In this document: positions 35,390 to 48,550 of the stretch, piece by piece
Layout of the letters: each line of letters starts with the position of its first letter
How positions within the stretch are numbered: position 1 is the first letter of the stretch
DNA from: Euphorbia lathyris
Lineage: Eukaryota > Streptophyta > Magnoliopsida > Malpighiales > Euphorbiaceae
NCBI RefSeq assembly: GCF_963576675.1
Contig: NC_088910.1
Location: 84,998,104-85,062,103 of the forward strand
Direction: 5' to 3'
DNA: 64,000 nt
Translations under genes and position numbers: made by a program
Notes under the pieces: generated by a model
What the model was told of the DNA's origin: nothing
Database searches by the model: none
Seen by the model: the letters and a program-made list of their open reading frames with translations, nothing else

Positions 35390-36283
35390 AAGATAAAACA
35401 ATTCTTTAATAACATCAATTACTAGGATTTCTTCACGATTAATGATGGTCGTTGGGATTCTTTCAATGTTGTATGAACAAAGACGAGATCCATTAGGAGT
35501 CGAAGCTAACTTCGTTAGATGATTAACTTCATCACTATATTCCCTTGCGATCCGTTGAACTTCCAAACTTCGGCCTTCAGCTTTTCCTTCTTGTAACAAC
35601 AACTTGACTATTGTCAAATATTTCTTCATGATGTCGTCTCGAGCTTCATAATTTTCTGTAAGCTAACAGACTACCAGTTTGGAGTCACTTTTCAAAATAG
35701 CTTTGTCTGGTTTAATGATATTAAGAATCTGAAGGCCTTATAGTATGCTTCATCCTCAACTACATTGTTAGACGTAATAAAATCCAAAGTGGTTGCATAT
35801 CAAAGCTTTATTCCATTCGCTCCCTACACAAAAACCCTAATTCCTACGCCATCTTTGTTTGAGCTGCCGTCAACAAAGATCTCCCAAACTTCAGAAATTT
35901 TCGAAACGAGACCTCTTTCTCTTGGAATTTCTATCAAGAAATCAGACAATTCTTGTTCTTTGAAAGATTTTTTAGGTTCATACCAAATATCAAATTATGT
36001 GAGCTTTAAAGCCCACTCTGCAATCCTTCCTAAAGATTCGGGTCTTTGTAATATCTTCCGAAGAGGCATGTGTTTCCTTACCACAATGGAGTGACTTTCA
36101 AAGTAGTGCCTCAATTTTTGTGCAGTAATGATGACCCCTAAAGCTAGCTTTTCTAACTTTGGATATCTAACTTCTGCATCCTACAAGACTCTGCTGATAT
36201 AATAGATCAAAAATTGCCATGTTCCTTCTTCACAACCCAACACAGTCCCAACTGAATCTTCTGTCACACTTATATACAAGTAT
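35390..36283 (-). pseudogene. RNase H part of Tat-like pol
   Basis: Minus-strand fragments include KLEKLALGVIITAQKLRHYF (about 36130-36190) and MKKYLTIVKLLLQEG...QRIAREYSDEVNHLTKLAS (35629-35490), the RT-RNase H region of gypsy pol, broken by stops. The integrase expected beyond it is absent. Confidence 0.7.
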
Positions 36284-38095
36284 TATTGGAGTTTAGTGTC
36301 CTAAAGACAATTGTTTTAGGATATTAATATTAATGAATAAATTGTTTATTTGATCATTTGATTAATCAGATATATAGCATTAAAATGAAACTATATATAA
36401 AGGCAAGAATCTTTCATAAAGAAAGTAACCCTAAGTTTATTTAAGTAGTTATAAAGTGTTCATACAAGCATGAAGTGAGACTGTACTTTATAATAGACCA
36501 ATAGACTTAAAGTAAACCCAAGTCAAGTGATATGTTATAGGGGTTGGCATATTGCTGTTGAGACTTGCATGTAACAGTGTTTTCTGTCGAGACAGAAAGC
36601 TGATCTCACAAGCTTTAGATATTCGGATATCTAGACAGTTACATGGATCCGGTGAAGGAGTTCATTAGGATTGGGACCCGACTTGAGATAACAGAATGGA
36701 TTGATTTATCTAATGTGTCAACTGTTCATCTCATTGGTATTAGTAGGTATAACTAATCCTCAGACTCAAACATTCGTTAATTAGTGATTCTGGATTATGG
36801 AGTTTGATACTTTGATTCTGTGCGAGCACGATCCAATAGGTGAGAGCCTAGGGTGTGTGAGAGCAGGGTTGGGTATCACACAAAGTAATTGCAGAATAGT
36901 TAATGTCAGATTGAGCATTCGTCACTCCCGGTAAGTGGGAGATATATCCAAATGGCCGCTTGTGGTGAATTGACTGAAATCCTTGCAAGGTGATACAGTT
37001 AAGAGTAGAAATGAACATTTCACTTAACTTATCTTTTCAGAGTGAATTCAACCTGTACAAGTAAAATCAGACTCTTCGTTATATGTAACCTTGACACATT
37101 CCATGGTTATAAGGAATTGACCGACAGGATATAGTTGATGAAGGATCGTATTATACTGTATCTAATACAGAAAGGTTAACGTCAGTTATCAACCTGACTT
37201 CTTAATTGCTCTGGGGGAATATCATAGGTTCTGCTAGTAACAGCTCGCGACGGTATTCCGTTATATATATGTTGGAATTAATCGTGATGAATAATTTCAA
37301 AGGATATATACGGCTAGTGGCAATAAAGAACCTAATGGGTCGCATATGGGACTTGGAATTGGAGGACGAAAACGTAATTAGCGGGACACAAACACATGTG
37401 CCAAAATTTACATATTAGTTAGGGATATTAATTTAGTTTAATAATTATAATTAGATTATGATTATGAATTAAACTAAAGAATTATCTGATAATATTAATT
37501 GGATGTTTTATGCAATTAAAACTCCAATTAATTATCCCTAACATTAATTAATTATTAATTTGATTAATAATAAATATCTAAATATAATTAGTTATTGTTT
37601 AGATAATATTAAAGTGTTTATTTAATTATCTAATTAGGAATCCTATTCAGAATAAGATTCCAATTAATTAAATTCCTAACACAACTGGGATTAGGGTTTC
37701 GGAAGTCTATAAATAGACCCCCTAACCTCAGTATTTTGGCTAACATAGAAACAAGAGGAGGAGGAATTGTTCCGTCGTCGTCTCGGCTAATTTACTTTAT
37801 TTCGTACTCCCTCTTTGATCTCGTATCGATTTCTGTTAGAGGCAATCATTGCGATTGCTATTTATTAAAGGTTGATTACTGATTAGTTTTGTTTTTGTGT
37901 TGAATCAAACGTTCGTGGTTCACGAGTTGATAATAACAAGTTGTGGGCACTTCGTTTGCAACGGTAGATAGTTCTTCGATAAAGGTATTACTTTCTATCC
38001 CTCTTTATATGAAATAACAATTAACAGATCTTGGAAAAGGGAAATAGATAAAATTTTATTATTCTGCTATGCCTAGCCTTGTCTATTTTCCTTCA
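36284..38095. mobile_element. Solo LTR related to the copia LTR, 1812 bp
   Basis: Begins TATTGGAGTTTAGTGTCCTA and ends TTCCTTCA, flanked by AGTAT on both sides (36279-36283 and 38096-38100). It is collinear with the 2.07-kb copia LTRs (shared AGTGTTCATACAAGCATGAA, CACTCCCGG, GTTGTGGGCACTTCGTTTGC) but clearly diverged, so it is an older insertion of the same or a sister family. The first dinucleotide has decayed from TG to TA. It lies inside the RT-RNase H region of the Tat-like element. Confidence 0.88.
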
Positions 38096-39600
38096 AGTAT
38101 AATGTCTCACCAAGCAGAGGTTTACTAAGTAATGGAGGTAAAGTAAGGAATAACTTTAACTGTTCAAAGCACATCTGGCATTCTGCCATCGAGTTGATTT
38201 TTTTAACTCCCTTAATACTTTTGTAAAACGACATGCACCATTTGGCCGAACAAGAAAAAAATTGCCCTAAAGCGTTAATTTTACCATTTAATTTTTGCAC
38301 ATCATTGATCTTCTTCAGAGGCTCCATATTAATGATAGCCTGGATTTTATCCGGGTTTGCCTCAATACCTCTTTGAGATATCATAACGCCTTAGAATTTC
38401 CCCGAAGAGACACCAAATGTACACTTCTCTAGATTCAGCTTTAGATTATGCTCCTGTAAAGTAGCGAAAATTATGGCCAGATCTATCGCATGATCATCTA
38501 CTAATCAACTTTTGACGATCATATCATCAATATAAATCTCGAACTTATCACCAATGACATTCTTGAAGGTGTTATTTACCAGCTGTTGATATGTTGCTCC
38601 TATATTTTTAAGCCGGAAGGCATAACGTTGTACCCATAAGTTCCCTCATCTGTTTGGAAGCACGTGTTCCAAAGATCATCAAGATTCATCAGGATTTGAT
38701 GGTATCCAGGTGCTGCGTCCAGAAGTCAATAGATGGAAAACCCCGATGTAGAATCAATGAGCATGTATATGCATGGCAGTGGATATGAGTCTTTAGGACA
38801 TGCCTTATTTAAATTGGTAAAGTCAACGCACATGCACCATTAGCTATCTTTACCTAGAATAGATTAGCTATCCATTTCGCATAAATCACCTCTTTGATAT
38901 GATGACAATCCAACAGCTTTTTTACTTCGACTTTTCTAATCGTTTGCTTTTCTAACCCATGATTTCTCAATTTTTGCACGACGGGAGTAGCATTCAGATA
39001 CACGTTCAGAGAATGCATCATGAGATCCGAAGGTACTCTAGTGACATCTATAGGAGACCAGGCAAAGGCTTGTACATTTTTTTTAAGGTTGCAATAATAT
39101 CGGATTCTGGCTAAGCTGGGATCTTTGCAGCAATCTGGACAGATTTTCCCTTAGATAGCCACACAGTTTCCAAAGTCCCAACCGGCTCTGTCCTCTCTCT
39201 TTCTACCTCTACAAGATCTTGCACAGGTTTCATATTTAATGACTCAAGATAAGTTTCCTAGGAAATAACTTGGCTACCTTGAGCTAATGGCATACCCCAT
39301 TTCGTTGGTATCCACCATGACAACTGATGTATAGGTAAGGCACCGGCAAATTCTGATGAGAGCAGACACCATATGACGACATTATAAGGCAAAAGTGAAT
39401 CAATTAACAAAAACTCTGCCCTTGAATTCCACTTGATAGAACCATCCCCAATATAGACTTTCATCTGTGTACTACCAATTAAGGGTACCGAATGGCCCGA
39501 AATTCCCACCGAAGGTGACAGAGTTGGAACTAATCATTCATGATCAAGCCATAGCGCTTCATATGCTTTTCGAGTAATAATATTCACAGAGCTTCCAGTA
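38096..39600 (-). pseudogene. RT and protease part of Tat-like pol
   Basis: On the minus strand FIDTGSSVNIITRKAYEAL (near 39600-39540) is the aspartic protease active-site region. Degraded RT text follows, including KFEIYIDDMIV (about 38517-38550), the YIDD catalytic motif. Then RGIEANPDKIQAIINMEPLK (38369-38310) leads toward the RNase H. Multiple stops and frame changes. Confidence 0.75.
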
Positions 39601-40580
39601 TCAATGAAGACTCTGCGAACCTTATACTCTTCTAACAAAATTTCAATGACCAAAGCATCGTTATGTGTTTGTCGCGTAAATTTTTTGAAAGAAAATTCAG
39701 ATCTAGAGTCGGTTATTGTTTCCTGATCTCTATGCACTCTTTGCCTTTTCGTTGAACGATCTTCCTTCGGACCCCTAACAATGACGTTGATGACCCCTCT
39801 AGGAGCTTTTTCAACATGTTGCATGTCTTTTGATTTTAAGAACTTATCCAGTTTTCCTGCTTTGGCCATCTTATTTAGTTCAGATGCCAATTGTCTAAAA
39901 TCTTTAGTATCATGTCCTTCACTCTTATGAAATTCACAATACAACCCATTATGCCTTTGGTCGGATAATTTCAGCTTGGGAGGATACTAAATATGTTGTC
40001 TGTTAGATTTTACCCAATAAAGGATCTCTTTTCGAGGAGCATTCAAAGGAACATAATTTCGATCATTATTTTCTTTAAATAGTTTATGGTCATCCTTGCT
40101 TCTTTAGTGTTGGATTTCGTCGCTTGATGTATCCAACTCAACCTCTTTTCAAACAAAGGTTTTAATCTATGGTCGTCCCACTTGACAAAATCTCTAGCCC
40201 TTCTCATTAAATCGGGGAATGTCTTCGACCTTCTTATAGTTAATTCTTTAGACAAGTCCTTACTTCGGTAATTGCTTTCCATGGCTTCGACAGCTCCATC
40301 TACGTTTAGATGTTTGATCTGGATAGCTACTCATTGGAAACGCTCCACCCACTCCTTCAGTGACTCATTAGGCTCTTGCACCAGGTAGTTTAAATCCTGT
40401 ATGGTTTTGCTTTCTGGAATGGATGTAATGAAATGGTCTGCAAATTCCTTAGAAATTTGCTTGAAAGATCTGTTGGATCCAGGTAAAATTTGATCATACT
40501 AGTAAGTAATTGAATCTCTTAATCTTGTTGAAAACAAACAACATGTAAGAGCATCCATTGATATGGTGGTCTGAAGAGCC
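39601..40580 (-). pseudogene. Gag C-terminal half of the Tat-like element
   Basis: Minus-strand frames read RSKTFPDLMRRARDFVKWDD (40240-40170 region) and YCEFHKSEGHDTKDFRQLAS (39941-39880), a typical gypsy gag tail with a CEFH...GHDT zinc-knuckle-like motif. Interrupted at 40580 by the nested LTR; the rest of gag resumes at 51824. Confidence 0.7.
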
Positions 40581-40947
40581 TGATGCGCCCAACGGATGTC
40601 GGTCTGATAGACTCACTAAGGGGTAAGTGTACCCCGTCGTTATCAAGTAATAATCTGGACAAGTCCAGGTATCGAATCCATAGGATTTATTCCTGCAAGT
40701 ATCGAGCTACTCAGTTTCTAGTGTTATCTAGGCTTTGGGGGGTTTAAGCTTGGTTTTGATTAAGTTAAACTACTCTTATCTAAGTTATTCTACTCCTAAG
40801 TGATCTTTCAATAATGTAATTACCCGAAGGGATATGGAATGATACGATAATGATGAATATAACCTGTTTAGACAATCGATTAATAACCTAATCTAAGTCA
40901 CTTGTGTTCGAGGCGATTAACCCTACTTATCCTTCTGTGGTTCCTAG

Positions 40948-43014
40948 TGTTGGGGTTTAGTGTCCTATAGACAATTGTTGCAGGATACAAACTTATTGTA
41001 AATGAATTGTTCTTTATATCATTTGTTTTAATAAGATATATGTTTTATAACTATATAAAGGCAATCCCTTTTAAAGCACTAAATAAAGTCTAATAAAAGG
41101 AAATCCGTAAGTTTGTTTAAAGTGATTATAAAGTGTTCATACAAGCATGAAGTGAGACAAAACTTTATAATAAACTAATAAACTTAAAACCACCCCAAGT
41201 CAAGTGATATGTTTAGGATTGATATATCACTGTTGAGACTTGTATGTAACAATGTCTTCTGTCCGACAGAAAGATGATCTCACAAGCTTCATATACATAG
41301 ATATCTGGACAGTTACATAGATCCGATGAAACATCGTTCATCAGGATTGGGGATCCGATTTGAGATAACAGGATGGGTAGATTCGTCCTTGTCACCTGTT
41401 CATCTCATTGGTATTAATAGGTATAAATAATCCTCAGACTCAAAGGAATGTTAATTGGTCATCCTGAATTACTGAATGTGAGACTTTGATCGCGTGGTCC
41501 CACGATCCTTAACAGAGATGACTCTGGGGTGTGAACTGCAAAGGTTGGGTGTCACAGGAGGTAATGTCAGGGTAGTTATACATTAGATTGAGCATTTATC
41601 ACTCCCGGCGAATGGGAGATACGTCCAAGGATCGCTTGTGGAAGACTCGACTCTAAATCCTTGCAAGGTGATAGCTTAAGAGTAGAAATACAGATTTCAC
41701 TTAACCTATCTATTTGAGTTGACTCGGCCTGTACAAGTAAAACGAACGTCTCGCTATATGTGACTTGACATCATCCATAGTCATAAGATTCAGTTCAAGG
41801 ATGTAGTTGATAAAGGATCGAATTATACTGTAACTAATACGGAAGGGTTAACGGCAGAATCAACCTGTCTTCTTAACGGACTCTGGGGGGAATGATTACG
41901 GACATGCCGATAACATGCTCTGTTCATCATTCCGTTATGCAAGGATTAAATATAATTCTTGAAGAAATTAACTTAATAGTTGCATACGGCCAGAAGTAGT
42001 AAGGACCTAATGGATCACACATAAGACTTGGAAACAAAAGAGAGATGGATATGATTAATAGATGGAAGCCCAATTGAGCCCGATAAGGCCCACATATAGG
42101 AGGGGGTCGAAATTTATGTATATTAGGGAAGGAATTAATTTATTCCACTCTTCCTAATTTGATTAGGATTGTGAAATTAAATTAATTAAGAGATAACAAG
42201 TTAGGAGTTTTAATTAGATTAATATACTCCTATTATTATCTAACTAGGTTATTTATTATTATCCTAATTATATTGGATATATAGTAAGATAATAATTAGA
42301 AATCCTATTCCGAATTGGATTCCTATTAAGTAATCTATTCCTATCTAACTAGGGTTTAGAGACAAGCTAATATATATACCCCTTCCCTTTGGAATTTCGA
42401 TACATGCTTCTTCCTCCCCTACTTGAGTTTTTCGAAAATTGCATTTAGAGAGAGAAAGTGAATTCCCATCCCCAAGTTCGTGGACAAGAATTCATTCGGC
42501 TTTCCATCGATTGATTAATCTTATTCATCCCTCTTTCTCTTTGATCTTGTGTTGGTTTATTAGAGGCAATCTATTTTGGTTGCATCTCATAAGGGTTGAT
42601 TCTAACTTAATCTCACCGTGTTCACGAAAGAAGGAAAAACAATCAAAAGGGAGAAATTCGTTTTTCTTCGCCTACATCAGGTCAGTTCACTATTTCGAGG
42701 ATTCCCGGAGATTGAACCGTCGGATCGTCGCGATTTTTGGACAGTGGCTTCTAGACATATTCTTCCACATTTCCACCGAAGGGATTGTCGTTCGGAGGTC
42801 TGGAAGGTCGGTTTCGGATAGGAGCAGATTGGTAAACAGTTTACATCTCTTTTGAAGTTGTGGGCACTTCGTTTGCAACGGTAGATTGATCATCGAAAGG
42901 TATTTCTTCTTATCCCTATTTATATGAAATAACGATTAACGGATCCTATGGTTAAAAGGAAGTAGGCTAAAAAATTTATATTTCCGCTGCTATACCTTAG
43001 CCCTATTTCCAACA
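40948..43014 (+). repeat. 5' LTR of the copia element
   Basis: 2067 bp. The R/U5-like end contains a 138-codon open stretch (42439-42855), also present in the 3' LTR, which I treat as chance. Its right boundary is fixed by AACA followed by the primer-binding site. Confidence 0.93.
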
Positions 43015-43015
43015 G

Positions 43016-43028
43016 TGGTATCAGAGCC
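43016..43028 (+). other. Primer-binding site of the copia element (initiator tRNA-Met)
   Basis: TGGTATCAGAGCC, complementary to the 3' end of plant initiator tRNA-Met, two bases after the 5' LTR. Confidence 0.93.
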
Positions 43029-44631
43029 ATCGTTAAATCCGTTATTTCATATATGAAATTTAGAAGCTTTTCAATAGGATTGAATGAATATTTATGGTTA
43101 GGATTAATTAACAAATTGTTTGGTTAATTAGTTCTAAAGGTAAATAAGTGAAATAGATTATGCGTATGTTCCTAATTATTTCGGTTGATAATCATTATAA
43201 CAAAATCTATTAGTTTTATGGTTAGATTAATAAAATTAGTTTTATTGATTCTAAAGATAAAACGGAAATCTATTGTAGTTTTTCCTATTTCTGAAAATCG
43301 CTTTTCAACCGTTTTGAAAATCTGATATATATATATGTACTTTAAAATTAGTTTTGAATATAAAATATATATATACATGTTTCGAAAATTAATAGTTTTC
43401 TATTTTTGATTATCGAATGAAAATTCGTTTAAAAGTTTGTTTTACCAAGTTGTAAATCAAAGCGTTAAATGAATTGAAATCAAAAATAATTGGGACATGC
43501 ATAATCAACGTTTTATATGGTTATATTAATCTAAGAATTAATATAAAGATAGAAAACGATTAGAAGTAAAATTGGATGAAATTGATAAGTTAATGTGATT
43601 AACATAAATATTACATAAATCAGTTATGTAATCAACCAATTAAATTTATTTAATTGAGTCTTTGCATGTTTGGAGTTATGGACATATTTGGACCCTCTTT
43701 CATTCTTTTGGTATTTTTGAAATAGGGCCTGCGCGTCCTGCCTTTCTACTATCTATTGTAATTTCTCTTCTCATCTGATTCCCTTCAATTCAATTGAAGT
43801 TTTCTTTTAGTAGTATAGAAAATTAATATGTAATTTTCAAGGCGTCATGGAGAAGACGGAGGACCTAAAGAGAAATATGTAATAGTTAGTATTTCCTTAG
43901 GTTTGCCCTTTTATTCCGTCTCTGGCTCGACGGAATAATTTAGATGATATGTCCATAACGCCAATGTATGTGTGAATGTGTGTCTGATGTATGCTAAAGC
44001 AAATCAAGACTAAGTTAGATTATGAGACTTAAATAAAAAATCCCTCATTAAAAAGTTAAGTAAATAAATAAGTTATTAAAATCGGTTGCCCCTTCCTAAT
44101 ATTATAATTCAGCCGGCAGTACTGGGGGCCTTTAGGTTGTTGGCCAAAGTCAAGCTCGGGGTCTTATGGTAACACCTGGATTATCGAAAATCGTTCTTTC
44201 ATGAATATGGGGTAATACTTAAATTAGAGTATGATAATTGGATGGGCAAACTCATGTTGTCATACACTAATGGGCAAAATGGTTGGGATTAATATGAATG
44301 ACATATTAGTTACTAATGTGGTTAGTAACCCAATAACCTAGGAATCGCATTCGAGATGTGATTGATTGAATGAATCTACCTAACGAATGAGACTAGTTTG
44401 TTGGCTAAAGTTAAGGCAAAATCTCAAGAGTTAGGATCCTAGCTCACTAAAGGATTTGTGAAATTCTTCGAATTAATATGGAGGGTTATTAATTTGGCAA
44501 AATAGTGGGAGCAATCTGAAATAAATTAAAAGGCCTATAATTTTAGATTGTTATACTTTAAAACAAATGAATAACATACGTTTACTCTTTCTCACTCTCA
44601 GGTTTTGTTTAAACACTCACTCTTTAAAATC
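43029..44631 (+). other. Leader of the copia element
   Basis: 1.6 kb of AT-rich untranslated sequence between the primer-binding site and gag. Unusually long for copia. No ORF is supported. Confidence 0.6.
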
Positions 44632-47600
44632 ATGACTAAAACCAATCTGCAAAACATTCTTACCGATAACAAGTTGAATGGTTCAAACTTCACCGACTGG
44701 TTTCGTAACCTCAAAATTGTTTTGAAGTTCGAGAAAATTGGGTATGTACTTGATACATCGATACCCCCTATCCCGGAAGATGATGCTCCCATCGAGGAAA
44801 TTGATGCTTACCAGAAGCACAAGGCTGATGATGATCATGCCGGTTGCATCATACTTGCATCGATGACGTCGGAATTACAAAGGCAACATGAGGAGATGGA
44901 TGCCTATTCCGTCATCATGCACCTAAAGGAACTGTTTGGGAAACAGACCAGGTGCGAACGCTATGAGATATCCAAATTGCTATATCGTTGCCGGATGCAA
45001 GAGGGCACATCAGTCATGACACATTGTGTCAAGATGATTGGCTACATTACCAAACTTTCTAGTATTGGATTTGTGATGGACAACGAATTAAGTATAGACT
45101 TGATTCTTCAATCCCTCCCAGAGAGTTATTCACAGTTCATCATGAACTATCAGATGAATGACTTGCAAACTTCTCTTGAAGAGCTTGCAAACATGCTCAA
45201 GTCAGTTGAGCCCAATATGAAGAAAGACAAGGCCATACCGACTCTTGTAATTGAGGGATCAAAGAAGAGGAAAGGGAATTTTCCCAATCCTAAACATCCC
45301 AAGAAAGGTAAGAAAGCTGTGTCCAAGGGAAAGGAAGTGAAGAAGCCCAAAGGAGAGTGCCACTTCTGTGGTAAAGATGGGCATTGGAAGAGAAACTGCA
45401 AGGAGTATCTAGCCGCCCTCAAGAAGGGAAAGGGCGATGCTTCTACATCTGGTATGTTCTATATTGAAATAAATACAGTTTCGCAATCTGAATCTTGGGT
45501 ACTTGATACCGGATGTGGATCTCATGTTTGTACAAATATGCAGGAGCTAAAACAGATTAGGGAACTTAAGAAAGGAAGCATAAACTTGCGAGTGGGAAAT
45601 GGAGCAAGAGTTGCCGCCATCGCAATTGGAGATTATGTTTTACTTTTGCCCTCTGGGCTTGTAATAGAATTAAGGAATTGTTTATACGTTCCTGAGATGT
45701 CTCGTAACATTATTTCTATTAGCCGTCTTGTTGACGACGGTTTTCATATTTCAATAAAGAACAATAGTTGCAATTTTTATAAAGATTCGATCTTTTATTT
45801 TTCAGGAATATCACAAAATGGGATTTATGTGTTAGATGATAAAACTCCTGTTTTTGCAATTGATACCAAAAGACATAAACTAGATAATTCAACCTACTTG
45901 TGGCATTGTCGTTTAGGCCATATAAACAAGAGACGCATGCTAAAGCTTCATTCAGATGGGCTTATAGATTCAATTGATTCGGAATCATTGGAAACATGCG
46001 AATCATGTTTAAAAGGTAAAATGACAAAGACACCCTTTAGCAATAAAGGTGAGCGTGTATCAGACACTCTAGGACTCATTCATTCAGATGTATGCGGTCC
46101 TATGTCAGTCCAAGCAAGAGGAGGATTCAGATACTTCATTAGCTTCATAGATGACCATACTCAATATGGTTACATCTACTTGATGAAGCACAAATCGGAA
46201 GCTTTTGACAAGTTCAAATGCTTCAAGAATGAAGTGGAAAATCAATTGGGAAAGAAAATAAAGACGCTTCGATCCGATCGAGGTGGCGAATATCTTTCAG
46301 ATGATTTTCTGAATTATCTAACTGAATGTGGGATATGCTCGCAATGGACACCTCCCTATACACCATAACACAATGGTGTATCCGAGAGGAGAAACCGTAC
46401 CCTATTAGATATGGTACGGTCCATGATGAGCATGGCCTTACTTCCAAAGACGTTCTGGGGCTATGCCTTAGAAACTGCCCTCTTCACCCTGAATCGAGTA
46501 CCAACTAAATCCGCCAGTTCCACACCATATGAATTGTTCATTGGTAGGAAACCCGTATTCTCATTTATGAGAGTATGGGGTTGTTCAACATATGTCAAAC
46601 GCATTGCGTCCGACAAATTGGATTCTAAATCTGATAAATGTTTCTTCATTGGATATCCCAAAGAGACCATAGGGTATTACTTCTATCATCCAGATGATCA
46701 GAAAGTAATAGTATCCAGATACGCAACCTTCTTAGAGAAAGAGTTTCTCGAAGAAACGCAAAAGGGAAGCGTGATTGAACTCGATGAAGTTCAAGGGGAA
46801 GAGACACCGGATGAAACAACAGAAGCGGTTGAGGTACCCGAAGAAGTCCCATTAGATGAGACTCCAGTGGCACCTATTCGTAGATCATGAAGAGTTCGTG
46901 AACTCCCAGTTAGATATGGTTTTCTAGTGGGAGATGATGACGAGGTTTCCGTGTTAGACGACGAACCCGAAAACTACGAAGAGGCTCTTACTAGTCCAGA
47001 TTCTAAAGCATGGCTTGAGGCCATGGATTCTGAAATGGATTCCATGTATACTAACCAAGTGTGGACTTTGGTTGATCCACCCGAGGGGATAAAACCCATT
47101 GGGTGCAGGTGGATCTTCAAAAGAAGACTGACATGGATGGAAAGGTTAGCACCTACAAGGCTAGGTTGGTAACGAAAGGATATCGTCAAAAACAAGGCGT
47201 TGATTATGACGAAACCTTCTCTCCCGTTGCTATGTCCAAATCAATCAGAATCATGCTTGCAATTGCCGCTCATTTTGATTATGAGATTTGGCAAATGGAT
47301 GTGAAAACAGCTTTCCTAAACGGAAACCTGCTTGAGGATGTATACATGATGCAACCTGAAGGTTTCATATCAAAAGGATGCAAATAAAGTTTGCAAACTT
47401 CAGAGATCCATTTATGGACTCAAGAAAGCATCTAGAAGCTGGAATAAGCGTTTTGACGAAACCATAAAACAATTTGGTTTCGAACAAAATTGCGAAGAAG
47501 CTTGCATTTACAAGAAAGCAAGTGGGAGCTCTATAGCATTTCTCATACTATATGTGGACGATATACTGTTAATGGGAAATGACATTGCTCTATTACAATC

Positions 47601-48536
47601 GGTGAAAGTATGGTTATCCGGTAACTTCTCAATGAAAGACCTTGGTGAAGAGCCTATATACTTGGTATAAAGATCTATAGAGATAGATCGCGTAGACTGT
47701 TTGGTCTTTCACAGGCTACATACATTGAAAAGGTGCTAAATCGGTTTAGCATGCTTGAATCGAAACGAGGTAACTTACCCATGGTACATGGAGTAAAGTT
47801 AAACAATCATCAATGTCCTCAAAATGATGATGACAAACGACGCATGACTGTTGTCCCGTACGCCAGCGCGATCGGTTCGATTATGTATGCTATGCTATGC
47901 ACTAGACCTGACGTAGCATTCACGTTATCTGTAACGAGTCACTACCAAGGGAATCCGAGAGATGAGCATTGGATTGCCGTCAAGAACATTCTTAAGTACT
48001 TGAGAAGGACTAAAGATATGTTCCTAGTGTACGGAGAAGGAGATCTGAAAATTGAAGGATTTTCAGACGCTAGTCATCTCACAGATGAGAATGATTTTAA
48101 ATCCCAATCAGGATACCTGTTTATCTTGAATGGGGGTGCGGTCAGTTGGAAAAGTTCCAAGCAGGGAAGCGTAGCTTTCTCTACGACCGAGTTAGAGTAC
48201 ATCGCTGCTGCGGAAGCAGCAAAGGAAGCAGTTTGGATTAGAAAGTTCATTACAGAACTAGGAGTGGTGCCTGACATTGTCAATCCCATTACTCTGTACT
48301 GTGATAACAATGGAGCCATTGCGCAAGCAAAGGAACCACGGTCTCATAATGCATCCAAGCACTACCTAAAGCGATACCACATCATTAGAGAGATTGTGGT
48401 TAGAGGAGATGTGAGAATAGAAAGAGTACCTACCGAGGACAACGTTGCAGATCCGTTGACAAAGCCATTAGCCCAGAAAGTACATGATCGTCATTTAACT
48501 TCTACTAGGATAAGTTTTAGAAACAATTGGCTTTAG
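44632..48536 (+). pseudogene. Copia gag-pol, broken by at least four lesions
   Basis: The true ATG is 44632 (MTKTNLQNILTDNKLNGSNF). Domains in order: gag (44660-45300), zinc knuckle CHFCGKDGHWKRNC (about 45359-45400), protease VLDTGCGSH (45501-45527), integrase zinc-binding HCRLGH...CESC (45904-46008), and catalytic core with HSDVCG, FIDDHTQY and SDRGGEY (46084-46290). Lesions: TAA at 46366-46368, TGA at 46888-46890, a frameshift near 47125-47150, a frameshift and stop near 47385, and another near 47665-47700. The RT has MDVKTAFLNG (47299-47328) and YVDDILL (47551-47571). RNase H and the pol end run 47733-48536 with LYCDNNGAIAQAKEP. The frame is otherwise well preserved, consistent with recent decay. 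Confidence 0.92.
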
Positions 48537-48550
48537 TCCAAGTGGGAGTA
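48537..48550 (+). other. Polypurine tract of the copia element
   Basis: AAGTGGGAG lies immediately before the 3' LTR, the usual site for plus-strand priming. Confidence 0.8.

Noticed and set aside
42439..42855. 138-codon ORF repeated at 50043-50459
   Set aside because: It is LTR sequence. Its presence twice simply reflects the two LTRs. No domain, no proper ATG context, and not seen in the older solo LTR.
44605..44631. Copia gag start at 44605
   Set aside because: That position is TTG; the first ATG in frame with the gag motif is 44632.
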